Positions 1-6,350 of a DNA stretch of 6,818 nt are shown here, one piece after another. The notes under the pieces are model-generated. The model saw nothing but the letters and a program-made list of their open reading frames with translations. It ran no database searches and was not told the DNA's origin. Location: positions 1-6,818 of the forward strand of contig USDH01000087.1 in the NCBI GenBank assembly GCA_900553415.1, given 5' to 3'. The stretch is from an uncultured Collinsella sp. (GTDB lineage Bacteria > Actinomycetota > Coriobacteriia > Coriobacteriales > Coriobacteriaceae). The position numbers were made by a program, and so were the translations under genes. Position 1 is the first letter of the stretch, and the number at the start of each line of letters is the position of its first letter.

Positions 1-1494
1 ATGTGGCAGGAATATGCCAAGGCCGATCCTGCGGGTTTTCGCGCTGCATTGGTAGGTGCGTTCTTGGGTGAAGCCCAGCTGCACGATTCGCAGCAGCGCA
101 CCTTGGATGTTCTTGATGCAGGCAATTCTGCTTTAGCCATCATGGGAACGGGGCGCGGCAAGTCTCTTATCTTCCATGTGCATGCCGCGCGCGAGGCGGT
201 CCTTCGCGGGCGTGCGAGCATCTTTGTCTATCCGCTGCGTGCGCTCGTTGCCGACCAGGCCTATCACCTCTCGTCGACGATGGCCGCGCTCGGCATTGGC
301 GTGGGCGTGTTGACTGGCGAGACCGTGGAGGCGGCGCGCGATGACGTGTTTGCCGGCTTGGCTTCGGGCCGCACCGGCATCGTGCTCACGACGCCCGAGT
401 TCCTGTCCATTCACCGCGACCGCTTTGCGCGTTCGGGACGCATCGGTTTTGTCGTTATCGATGAGGCGCATCATGCCGGTCTTGCCAAGGGCGGCGACCG
501 CAGCGCATACCTCGACATGCCCGATATCCTCAAGGCCCTGGGCGATCCGGTCGTTATGGCGGCGACGGCCACCGCGACGGCTCCGGTCGTGGCGGAGCTT
601 GCCCGCGTGTTGCCGATTACCCGTACGGTGGTCGACGAGACGGTGCGCGAGAACTTGCAGCTCGAGGATGACCGAGATCTTGCGAGCCGCGAGAACCGCC
701 TGGTGTCAATCGTGGCGACGGGGGAGAAGACCGTCATCTACGTCAACTCGCGCGACCAGTCCGTGGCGCTTGCTAAGACGCTACGCAAACGCGTTCCCGA
801 CTACGCGTCGCATATCGCCTTTTACAACGCTGGCCTTACGCGCACCGACCGCCATCGCGTAGAAGAAGCGTTTCGTGACGGAAGCCTCAGTTGCATCGTT
901 TCGACCTCTGCCTTTGGTGAGGGCGTGAACCTGCCCGATATCCGTCATGTCGTGCTCTACCACATGCCGTTTGGCGGCATTGAGTTTAACCAGATGAGCG
1001 GCCGCGCCGGTCGCGATGGCCGGCCCGCCGTGATCCATCTGCTCTATTCGTCGCGCGACGCCCGCATTAACGAGCGCCTACTCGACTGCTATGCGCCCGA
1101 GCGCGACGAGCTCGTCACGCTCTATCGTGCGCTGCAGACCATGTGGCGCTCCAACCGTGGCAAGACCGGGGACGATTCCTTTAGCGCGAGCGATATCGAC
1201 ATCGCGCAGATGTGCCTTGCCATCGATGCTCGCACGCCGGTCGACGAGCGCTCGGTGGAAAGCGGCCTGGGAATCTTCGAAGAGCTTGGTTTCTGTCGCG
1301 TTTCGGGGTTTGACGACACCCGTCGCATCGCGATGGCCGAAAACCCTGGCCGCGTGCAATTGAGCAGGTCAATTCGCTATTTGGAGGGCTTGCGCTCGCG
1401 CATGGAGTTCTCGGCTTTCCGGAGCTGGGCGCTCGATTCGTGTGCTTCTGATATGCTAGCCAAAGTTAACCGCCCGATCGTACCGCGGGCCTAG
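1..1494 (+). CDS. RecQ-like SF2 DNA helicase module, probably the C-terminal part of a RecJ-helicase fusion (5' partial)
   Basis: This is an ATP-dependent DNA helicase of superfamily 2. The visible 497 residues carry the full motif set in order: I (MGTGRGKS, 48-55), Ia (VYPLRALVADQ, 76-86), Ib (TTPEFL, 130-135), II (DEAHH, 154-158), III (ATATAT, 188-193), IV (about 244-262), V (FGEGVNLPD, 305-313) and VI (QMSGRAGRDG, 331-340). Residues 390-460 resemble a winged-helix-like tail; no RQC zinc cysteines or HRDC domain are evident. The frame is open at base 1, where an ATG happens to sit, and no ribosome binding site can be seen, so the true start is probably upstream. From memory, coriobacterial RecJ exonucleases carry a helicase half of this style, and recJ lies upstream of rel in many Gram-positive bacteria; both points are inference here. 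The TAG is at 1492-1494, 15 nt before rel. Alternative: a stand-alone RecQ-like helicase. The helicase call is firm, the fusion is not. Confidence 0.85.
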   Translation: MWQEYAKADPAGFRAALVGAFLGEAQLHDSQQRTLDVLDAGNSALAIMGTGRGKSLIFHVHAAREAVLRGRASIFVYPLRALVADQAYHLSSTMAALGIGVGVLTGETVEAARDDVFAGLASGRTGIVLTTPEFLSIHRDRFARSGRIGFVVIDEAHHAGLAKGGDRSAYLDMPDILKALGDPVVMAATATATAPVVAELARVLPITRTVVDETVRENLQLEDDRDLASRENRLVSIVATGEKTVIYVNSRDQSVALAKTLRKRVPDYASHIAFYNAGLTRTDRHRVEEAFRDGSLSCIVSTSAFGEGVNLPDIRHVVLYHMPFGGIEFNQMSGRAGRDGRPAVIHLLYSSRDARINERLLDCYAPERDELVTLYRALQTMWRSNRGKTGDDSFSASDIDIAQMCLAIDARTPVDERSVESGLGIFEELGFCRVSGFDDTRRIAMAENPGRVQLSRSIRYLEGLRSRMEFSAFRSWALDSCASDMLAKVNRPIVPRA

Positions 1495-1509
1495 GGGAAG
1501 GGGACCTCG

Positions 1510-3870
1510 ATGGATGCCGCAGCCCGTACCGCCCATGATTCCACTCTCCAGCCGTTTTCGGAGATGGAGCACTATAAGCATGCCGATGAGCTGCCGCCCG
1601 AGATTATGGCGGACAGCTACGACAAACTGGAGCGCCTGTGCCTCAAATATATGAATGAGGACGACTTTTCTAAGGTGGAGCAGGCCTATTGCTTTGCTGC
1701 CGAGAAGCACTGCAACCAAAAGCGCCGCTCGGGTGAGATGTACATCAACCATCCCGTCGAGGTGGCCATCATTTTGGCCGATCTCAAGATGGACTGCGAT
1801 GTGGTGTGCGCCGCGCTGCTGCACGATACCGTCGAGGATACCGAGACCTCGCTTGCCGATGTTTCCGGCCTGTTTGGCGATACGGTGGCCGAGCTCGTCG
1901 ATGGCGTGACCAAGCTCACCAACATCGAAGTCGATAGCATGGACGAGAAGCAGGCGCTTACGCTGCGCAAGATGTTCCTTGCCATGTCCAAGGACATCCG
2001 CGTCATTATCGTCAAGCTTGCCGACCGCCTGCATAACATGCGTACGCTGGCGGCCCTTCGCGAGGACCGTCGCCTGTTTAAGGCCCGCGAGACCATGGAC
2101 GTGTATGCGCCCCTAGCCGACCGCCTGGGCATGAGCTCCATTAAATGGGAGCTCGAGGACCTGTCCTTCTTCTACTTGGAGCCCGATGCCTACCAGCGCA
2201 TCTCGCGCATGGTAGCCGAGTCGCGCGAGGTTCGCGAGCGCTATCTGGCCGAGACCATCAAGACGCTCACCGACGAGCTCAACCGCATTGGCCTGGAGGA
2301 CTTCCAGATCAATGGTCGTTCCAAGCACTATTGGTCCATCTATCAAAAGATGAAGCGTAAGGGCAAAGAGTTCTCCGAGATTTACGACCTGGTGGCGCTG
2401 CGCGTCATCACTCATTCGGTGCGCGATTGCTATTCCACGCTTGGTGCCGTGCATACCTTGTGGCATCCCATGCCCGGTCGTTTTAAAGACTATATCGCCA
2501 TGCCCAAGGTCAATAACTACCAGTCGCTCCATACGACGGTTATCGGCCCCACAGCCCGCCCGCTCGAGATTCAGATTCGAACCTATGAGATGCATGAGCA
2601 GGCCGAGTACGGCATTGCCGCCCACTGGCTCTATAAGAAGTCGGGCGGTTCGTCTGCGTCTAAGACCAATGATGCCCAGCGTCTGGACGACCAGATTAAC
2701 TGGCTCAAACATTCGCTCGATTGGGCTGCGTCTGATGAGATTACCGACGCCAAGGAATACCTGCATTCGCTGAAGGTTGACCTCTTCGATCAGGAGATTT
2801 TTGTCTTTACGCCCAAGGGCGAGGTCATGGCGCTTCGTGCCGGCTCCACGCCGCTCGACTTTGCCTATGCCGTTCACACCGAGGTGGGAAACCATTGCGT
2901 CGGCGCCAAGATCAACGGTGCAGTGGCCCCGCTCACGCACGAGATCAAGACGGGCGACCGTGTCGAGATTTTGACTAACAAGAGTTCCAAACCGTCGCGC
3001 GATTGGCTCAAGATCGTCAAGACGCCTTCGGCCAAGTCGAAGATTCGCCGTTACTTTGCTGCCGCGACCAAAGACGATGACGCTGCAGCCGGCCGCGATA
3101 TACTGGCCAAGGACCTGCGCAAGCGCGGGTATGGCATCTCTACGCCGCGTTCCACGCGTGCGCTCAATGCCGTGGCCGAGCAGTTTAACTACAAACAGCT
3201 CGAGGACCTATTTGCCGCCGTCGGTGCCGGTAAGGTCGCCCCGCGTGCCGTGGGCAACAAGGTCGAGCAGATCTTGGATCCCAAGCCCGAGGAACAGCTC
3301 ACCAAGGCCGAGGCTATCGCCGAGGTCGTGAAGCAGCCCGCTCGCGGCTCCAACCGCAAGCCGCAAAAGCGCGGCAAGAGCGCCAGTAACGGCATTATCG
3401 TCAAGGGCGAGAGCAACAGCGGTCTGCTGGTCCGTTTGGCGCATTGCTGCAATCCGGTGACGGGCGACGACATCGTCGGCTTCATCACGCGCGGTCGTGG
3501 CGTTTCGGTGCATCGCGCCAATTGCCCCAACGTCAAGGGTCTTATGGAGCATCCCGAGCGCATGATCGAAGTGGAGTGGGACGGCGCTGCCGACACCCTC
3601 TTCCAGGTCGAGATCGTGGTCGAGTGCCTGGACCGCATGGGCCTGCTCAAGGATGTCACCATTGCCATTGGCGATGCGGGCGGCAATATCCTTTCTGCCG
3701 CCACGTCGACCAACCGCGAGGGTATTGCAACCCTGCGCTTTATGGTCGAGATCTCGGACGCGAGTGGTCTGGATCCGCTGCTGGCTTCCATCAGCAGCGT
3801 CGATTCGGTCTACGATGCTCGCCGCCTGATGCCCGGCGAGGGTGGAGCCCAGCTTAAGCGCCGCGTTTAG
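1510..3870 (+). CDS. relA: Bifunctional (p)ppGpp synthetase/hydrolase (Rel)
   Basis: This cytosolic enzyme makes (p)ppGpp from ATP and GTP/GDP during starvation and hydrolyses it otherwise. At 786 aa it has the usual length for a long RSH protein. Domains in order: HD hydrolase (about 55-200; H81 in INHP, HDTVEDT at 105-111, ADRLHNMRT at 171-179); synthetase (about 260-380; GRSKHYWSIYQK at 269-280, D293, YQSLH at 337-341, E353 in EIQIRT); TGS (about 424-488); helical region; zinc-finger-type H645/C646/C647 with H668 and C672; ACT (about 696-775). The RFKD at 324-327 is the RXKD signature of bifunctional Rel, in contrast to EXDD in synthetase-only E. coli RelA. Both active sites look intact. 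The ATG at 1510 is chosen because a purine-rich Shine-Dalgarno (AAGGGGA, 1498-1504) lies 5 nt upstream; a downstream Met (residue 19) has no better site. It sits 15 nt after the helicase gene, which suggests one transcript. Confidence 0.97.
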   Translation: MDAAARTAHDSTLQPFSEMEHYKHADELPPEIMADSYDKLERLCLKYMNEDDFSKVEQAYCFAAEKHCNQKRRSGEMYINHPVEVAIILADLKMDCDVVCAALLHDTVEDTETSLADVSGLFGDTVAELVDGVTKLTNIEVDSMDEKQALTLRKMFLAMSKDIRVIIVKLADRLHNMRTLAALREDRRLFKARETMDVYAPLADRLGMSSIKWELEDLSFFYLEPDAYQRISRMVAESREVRERYLAETIKTLTDELNRIGLEDFQINGRSKHYWSIYQKMKRKGKEFSEIYDLVALRVITHSVRDCYSTLGAVHTLWHPMPGRFKDYIAMPKVNNYQSLHTTVIGPTARPLEIQIRTYEMHEQAEYGIAAHWLYKKSGGSSASKTNDAQRLDDQINWLKHSLDWAASDEITDAKEYLHSLKVDLFDQEIFVFTPKGEVMALRAGSTPLDFAYAVHTEVGNHCVGAKINGAVAPLTHEIKTGDRVEILTNKSSKPSRDWLKIVKTPSAKSKIRRYFAAATKDDDAAAGRDILAKDLRKRGYGISTPRSTRALNAVAEQFNYKQLEDLFAAVGAGKVAPRAVGNKVEQILDPKPEEQLTKAEAIAEVVKQPARGSNRKPQKRGKSASNGIIVKGESNSGLLVRLAHCCNPVTGDDIVGFITRGRGVSVHRANCPNVKGLMEHPERMIEVEWDGAADTLFQVEIVVECLDRMGLLKDVTIAIGDAGGNILSAATSTNREGIATLRFMVEISDASGLDPLLASISSVDSVYDARRLMPGEGGAQLKRRV

Positions 3871-3906
3871 TCGCGACGAGCGTGTCACATTATCGATATT
3901 CGCTAC

Positions 3907-3934
3907 ACTCGAGGCATCGTTTGATGCCTCGAGT
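3907..3934 (+). repeat. Perfect 12-bp inverted repeat (candidate RNA hairpin in the rel-hydrolase gap)
   Basis: ACTCGAGGCATC (3907-3918) is the exact reverse complement of GATGCCTCGAGT (3923-3934), leaving a 4-nt GTTT loop. It starts 37 nt after the rel stop and ends 20 nt before the next ATG. No U-tract follows on either strand, so it is not a classical intrinsic terminator. It could be a U-less terminator for rel, a 5'-leader structure of the hydrolase mRNA, or a protein-binding palindrome. If it terminated fully, the hydrolase would need a promoter within 20 nt, which does not fit. A weak -10-like TACACT (3904-3909) overlaps its left arm, with no convincing -35. The hairpin is certain, its function is not. 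Confidence 0.7.
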
Positions 3935-3954
3935 TCTATAGAGAGGAGAGGGAC

Positions 3955-4638
3955 ATGAGTGCTGTGTCCTTGGATTTAACTCCTAAGGGATCGGTCGAGA
4001 TCGAGACGCTCGTAAACGGTCCCATTCAGACTAATAGCTATGCTGTTATTTCGGACAATGAGTGCGTGATTATCGACCCCGCGTGGGAAGGCGAGCGTTT
4101 GGTGGAACATATTCGAGCCGAGCATCCCGATGTGCAGGTGCTCGGCGCCATTTGCACGCACGGTCACGCCGACCATGTTGGCGGTGTCGCTGGAGTTCGG
4201 GCCGCCGTTGGCGCCGACGCCCTGTACGAGCTGTGTGGCAAGGACGCAGCAGTGCCGCATGCGAATATCGAGGAGCAGCGAGCTATGTGGGGCATCGAGA
4301 CGCCCGATCCGGGTGAGCCGACGCGCCTGCTCGCCGAGGGCGATGCTATCGAGGTGGGCGATATCTGCCTGCAGGTGATCGAGACGCCAGGGCATACGCC
4401 GGGCGGGATCGTCTTGTTTGCTGTCACCGAGCAGGGGGACATTGCCTTTGTGGGCGACACCCTGTTTCCGGGCGGGCACGGCCGCACCGATCTTTCCGGA
4501 GGAGACGAGGCGGCGATTCTGCGCTCGCTCTCCAAGCTCGCCCGGCTTCTCCCGCCCGATACCGTTTGCCTAACCGGTCATGGCGATTCGACCACCATGG
4601 CACGCGAGCTCATGCAGAATCCTTTCATGCAGATGTAG
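3955..4638 (+). CDS. Metallo-beta-lactamase-fold hydrolase, glyoxalase II-like (YcbL type)
   Basis: This is a probable cytosolic zinc hydrolase of 227 aa with no signal peptide. It has the metal-binding set of the fold: THGHADHVGG at 68-77 (H69, H71, D73, H74), H147 in TPGHTPGG (144-151), D168 in GDTLFPGGHGRTDL (167-180) and H209 in TGHGDSTT (207-214). The GDTLF...GRTDL signature and the compact length match the glyoxalase-II-like group, whose characterised members cleave thioesters such as S-lactoylglutathione. Actinobacteria generally lack glutathione, so the true substrate cannot be read from sequence. The ATG at 3955 is preceded by AGGAG (3944-3948) at 6-nt spacing, which decides the start. 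It follows rel in the same direction after an 84-nt gap holding a strong hairpin, so co-transcription is possible but unproven. The fold is certain, the exact reaction is not. Confidence 0.92.
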   Translation: MSAVSLDLTPKGSVEIETLVNGPIQTNSYAVISDNECVIIDPAWEGERLVEHIRAEHPDVQVLGAICTHGHADHVGGVAGVRAAVGADALYELCGKDAAVPHANIEEQRAMWGIETPDPGEPTRLLAEGDAIEVGDICLQVIETPGHTPGGIVLFAVTEQGDIAFVGDTLFPGGHGRTDLSGGDEAAILRSLSKLARLLPPDTVCLTGHGDSTTMARELMQNPFMQM

Positions 4639-4669
4639 CTTAACAGTCGGCTTCTAAAGCACGAGAAAT

Positions 4670-4742
4670 GTCCAAACGTCAAGCTATTTTTCCCCAACGG
4701 GTCGATTCCGTAGGGCAAACGGTCAAAAAAGTCTGTTTGGAC
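4670..4742. repeat. Interrupted 8-bp inverted repeat upstream of the aldolase gene
   Basis: GTCCAAAC (4670-4677) is the reverse complement of GTTTGGAC (4735-4742), with 57 nt between the arms. A shorter palindrome, AAACG-AA-CGTTT (4756-4767), follows next to the proposed promoter. Both lie in the 194-nt gap between the hydrolase and aldolase genes. They could be operator half-sites or a long-range RNA stem at the end of the hydrolase transcript, but 8-bp arms this far apart may also occur by chance. No recognised terminator with a stem and U-tract is visible in the gap. Confidence 0.3.
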
Positions 4743-4764
4743 GATATTCGTGAACAAACGAACG

Positions 4765-4792
4765 TTTATGCTCGGGTACGCCGTGGTAAAAT
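4765..4792 (+). promoter_or_regulatory. Probable extended -10 promoter of the aldolase gene
   Basis: TAAAAT at 4787-4792 differs from the consensus -10 by one base and is preceded by TGG (4784-4786), giving an extended -10 element. The best -35 at usual spacing is the poor TTTATG (4765-4770, 16-nt spacer). Transcription would begin near 4799, giving a leader of about 34 nt that carries the ribosome binding site. A separate strong promoter fits the heavy codon bias of the aldolase gene. Confidence 0.55.
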
Positions 4793-4818
4793 CTCAGGCG
4801 TTATCGGAGCAACCTTAC

Positions 4819-4824
4819 AGGAGG
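4819..4824 (+). promoter_or_regulatory. Ribosome binding site that fixes the aldolase start
   Basis: AGGAGG at 4819-4824 is a perfect Shine-Dalgarno core with 8 nt to the ATG at 4833. The frame is open further upstream to an ATG at 4668, but that start has no ribosome binding site and the extra 55 residues do not resemble an aldolase. The proposed promoter at 4765-4792 also lies inside that extension. Confidence 0.9.
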
Positions 4825-4832
4825 TTTCTTTT

Positions 4833-5699
4833 ATGCTCGTCAACGCAGCAGACATGCTCAAGAAGGCTGAGGCCGGCAAGTACGGTCTTGGTGCCTTCAA
4901 CACCAACAACCTCGAGTGGACCCTGGCTATTCTCCAGGCCGCCGAGGAGGCCAAGTCTCCGCTGATCCTTCAGTGCACCGCTGGTGCCGCTAAGTGGATG
5001 GGCGGTTTCAAGGTCTGCGCCGACATGGTCAAGGCTGCCGTCGAGGCCACGGGCGTTACCGTTCCCGTCGCCCTTCACCTCGATCACGGTTCTTACGAGG
5101 ACTGCTTCAAGTGCATCGAGGCCGGCTTCACGTCCATCATGTATGACGGCTCTCACGAGGAGACCTTCCAGCTTAACCTCGACCGCACCAAGGAGCTCGT
5201 TGAGCTTGCCCACTCCAAGGGCATGTCCATCGAGGCCGAGGTCGGCGGCATCGGCGGCACCGAGGACGGCGTGACCTCCAGCGGCGAGCTCGCTGATCCT
5301 GCTGAGTGCAAGCAGATCGCTGACCTGGGCGTCGACTTCCTTGCCTGCGGTATCGGCAACATCCACGGCGTGTACCCCGCCGACTGGGCTGGCCTTTCCT
5401 TCGAGCGTCTGGGCGAGATCAAGGCCCAGACCGGCGACCTGCCCCTCGTCCTGCACGGTGGCACCGGCATCCGCGAGGATCAGATCAAGAAGGCCATCTC
5501 CCTGGGCATCTCCAAGATCAACGTCAACACCGACCTGCAGCTCGTCTTCGCCAAGGGCGTCCGCGAGTACATCGAGGCTGGCAAGGATCAACAGGGCAAG
5601 GGCTTTGACCCCCGCAAGCTCCTCAAGCCTGGTCGCGACAACATCGTTGTCCGCACCAAGGAGCTCATGGAGGAGTTTGGCTCCGTCAACAAGGCGTAA
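4833..5699 (+). CDS. fba: Class II (zinc-dependent) fructose-1,6-bisphosphate aldolase
   Basis: This cytosolic glycolytic and gluconeogenic enzyme reversibly cleaves fructose 1,6-bisphosphate into dihydroxyacetone phosphate and glyceraldehyde 3-phosphate. The 288-aa product has the length of bacterial class II aldolases of the FbaA type. Visible motifs: AFNTNN (21-26); HLDHG (82-86) with catalytic D84 and zinc ligand H85; MYDGS (103-107); EAEVG (134-138); zinc ligand H178 in NIHGVY; H208 in LHGGTG (207-212), the third zinc ligand followed by the phosphate-binding glycines; and NVNTD (230-234). The start at 4833 is set by AGGAGG at 8-nt spacing and by family alignment. All 22 lysines use AAG and all 24 glutamates use GAG, the bias of a very highly expressed gene. 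The gene is complete, but its TAA (5697-5699) is followed within 9 nt by unrelated coding sequence, with no terminator. A tagatose- or ketose-bisphosphate aldolase is less likely. Confidence 0.96.
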   Translation: MLVNAADMLKKAEAGKYGLGAFNTNNLEWTLAILQAAEEAKSPLILQCTAGAAKWMGGFKVCADMVKAAVEATGVTVPVALHLDHGSYEDCFKCIEAGFTSIMYDGSHEETFQLNLDRTKELVELAHSKGMSIEAEVGGIGGTEDGVTSSGELADPAECKQIADLGVDFLACGIGNIHGVYPADWAGLSFERLGEIKAQTGDLPLVLHGGTGIREDQIKKAISLGISKINVNTDLQLVFAKGVREYIEAGKDQQGKGFDPRKLLKPGRDNIVVRTKELMEEFGSVNKA

Positions 5700-5708
5700 G
5701 CGTCGCTA
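5700..5708. other. Sequence junction: probable assembly chimera or recombination breakpoint
   Basis: Left of this point the aldolase gene is intact. Right of it, the same reading frame after the TAA reads N-F-P-P-E-A-P-G-K-G from 5709 to 5738, which matches the interior of YmdB-family phosphodiesterases, where the motif N-F-P-x(3)-P-G-K-G occurs around a third of the way in. The N-terminal part of that protein is absent. Codon use changes at the same place: AAA makes up 0 of 22 Lys codons in the aldolase gene but 11 of 18 in the two genes to the right, and GAA 0 of 24 versus 8 of 14. No insertion-sequence ends, target duplication or tRNA is visible. The exact breakpoint within 5700-5708 cannot be fixed from sequence alone. 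Confidence 0.75.
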
Positions 5709-5738
5709 AACTTCCCGCCGGAAGCCCCGGGTAAAGGC

Positions 5739-6215
5739 ATGACCGTCTTAGATCTCGGCCGCACGCAGATCGCCGTCATCAACTTAATGGGCAATGTATA
5801 CCTTGACGAGCACCTCGCCTGCCCGTTCCGCACACTCGATACGCTTTTAAAAACGCCCGACCTGCCGAAAATCTGCATTGTGGATTTTCACGCGGAAGCC
5901 ACCGGCGAAAAGCGCGCGTTCGGCTATTATGCAGACGGCCGCGTCTCCGCTGTGTTCGGCACGCACACACACGTGCAGACGGCCGATGAAACCGTTCTGC
6001 CGAAGGGCACCGGATACATCACCGACGTCGGCATGACCGGCCCCATCGAGTCCGTACTCGGCGTCAGAACGGAGCTCGTCATCAAAAAGCAGATAAGCAA
6101 AATGCCCGTGCGGTTCGATTTTGCGGACGGCCCATGCAAGCTCGACTGCATTTTGTTCGATATCGATGAAAAAACAGGCCTCACCCGCAGCACAGAGCGT
6201 TTCTCCCTGCGCTAA
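5739..6215 (+). CDS. ymdB: YmdB-family metallophosphodiesterase, 5'-truncated remnant
   Basis: The family (TIGR00282; B. subtilis YmdB, about 264 aa) hydrolyses 2',3'-cyclic nucleotides and affects biofilm and motility choices. Only the C-terminal part is here: 158 residues from the first ATG, plus about 10 homologous residues read back to 5709 in the same frame. Visible motifs are DFHAEAT (49-55), YADGR (64-68), GTHTHVQTAD (74-83) and ITDVGMTGP (94-102). They supply the three late histidine metal ligands (H51, H76, H78), corresponding to H150, H175 and H177 of B. subtilis YmdB. The early GD, NGEN and GNH ligand motifs are missing, so the fragment cannot form the dimetal site. No ribosome binding site precedes 5739; that ATG is an internal codon of the ancestral gene. 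In its source genome the gene is probably whole, and the truncation is produced by the junction at 5700-5708. Family call firm; expression as annotated unlikely. Confidence 0.88.
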   Translation: MTVLDLGRTQIAVINLMGNVYLDEHLACPFRTLDTLLKTPDLPKICIVDFHAEATGEKRAFGYYADGRVSAVFGTHTHVQTADETVLPKGTGYITDVGMTGPIESVLGVRTELVIKKQISKMPVRFDFADGPCKLDCILFDIDEKTGLTRSTERFSLR

Positions 6216-6240
6216 ACGTGATTTCTGTGCGGTATTACCC

Positions 6241-6269
6241 TTGTTTTTTCCCGCAAACTATGGTATAGT
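6241..6269 (+). promoter_or_regulatory. Sigma-A-type promoter upstream of fakA
   Basis: TTGTTT (6241-6246, -35) and TATAGT (6264-6269, -10) are separated by 17 nt, and TGG (6261-6263) directly precedes the -10 box, giving an extended -10. This resembles vegetative promoters of low-GC Firmicutes. Transcription should start near 6276, leaving a leader of about 75 nt before the GTG start. The leader contains T-rich runs (6310-6315 and 6328-6332) but no clear stem-loop or riboswitch that I can recognise. Confidence 0.75.
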
Positions 6270-6336
6270 GTAGTTTGAAAATACATGCAAATATCTATCG
6301 GGAGCCGGTTTTTTCGCCTTCCGAACGTTTTTAGAC

Positions 6337-6340
6337 AGGA
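6337..6340 (+). promoter_or_regulatory. Ribosome binding site supporting the GTG start of fakA
   Basis: AGGA at 6337-6340 lies 10 nt before GTG 6351, slightly long but acceptable. The two nearby ATGs (6340 and 6346) are in another frame and run into a TGA at 6352-6354 that overlaps the GTG as GTGA. An in-frame GTG at 6342 is too close to the AGGA. GTG 6351 therefore is the best start. Confidence 0.55.
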
Positions 6341-6350
6341 TGTGTATGCA

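Noticed and set aside
2113..2940. 275-aa open frame on the minus strand inside rel
   Set aside because: It lies opposite conserved synthetase and TGS coding sequence, shows no recognisable domain, and such frames are expected in high-GC genes.
3208..3888. 226-aa open frame on the minus strand over the 3' end of rel
   Set aside because: Antisense shadow of the zinc-finger and ACT coding sequence, with composition typical of reverse-frame GC bias and no motif.
3907..3934. Hairpin called as a classical intrinsic terminator of rel
   Set aside because: No T-run follows on either strand and the next start codon is only 20 nt away.
4752..4767. LexA (SOS) box in the aldolase promoter region
   Set aside because: GAAC and GTTT are separated by 8 nt, not the 4 nt of the GAAC-N4-GTTC core, so the match fails.
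4668..4832. In-frame N-terminal extension of the aldolase (start at 4668, 343 aa)
   Set aside because: It has no Shine-Dalgarno, no aldolase homology in the first 55 residues, and overlaps the promoter; ATG 4833 has AGGAGG at 8 nt and fits the family N-terminus.
4815..5591. 258-aa open frame on the minus strand opposite fba
   Set aside because: It is an antisense shadow of strongly biased codons in fba; low-complexity L/G/D/A/V-rich product, no family motif, no ribosome binding site.
5739..6215. A novel small 158-aa protein
   Set aside because: Homology to YmdB runs upstream of the ATG and the missing part is exactly the N-terminal metal-binding region, so it is a truncated known family.
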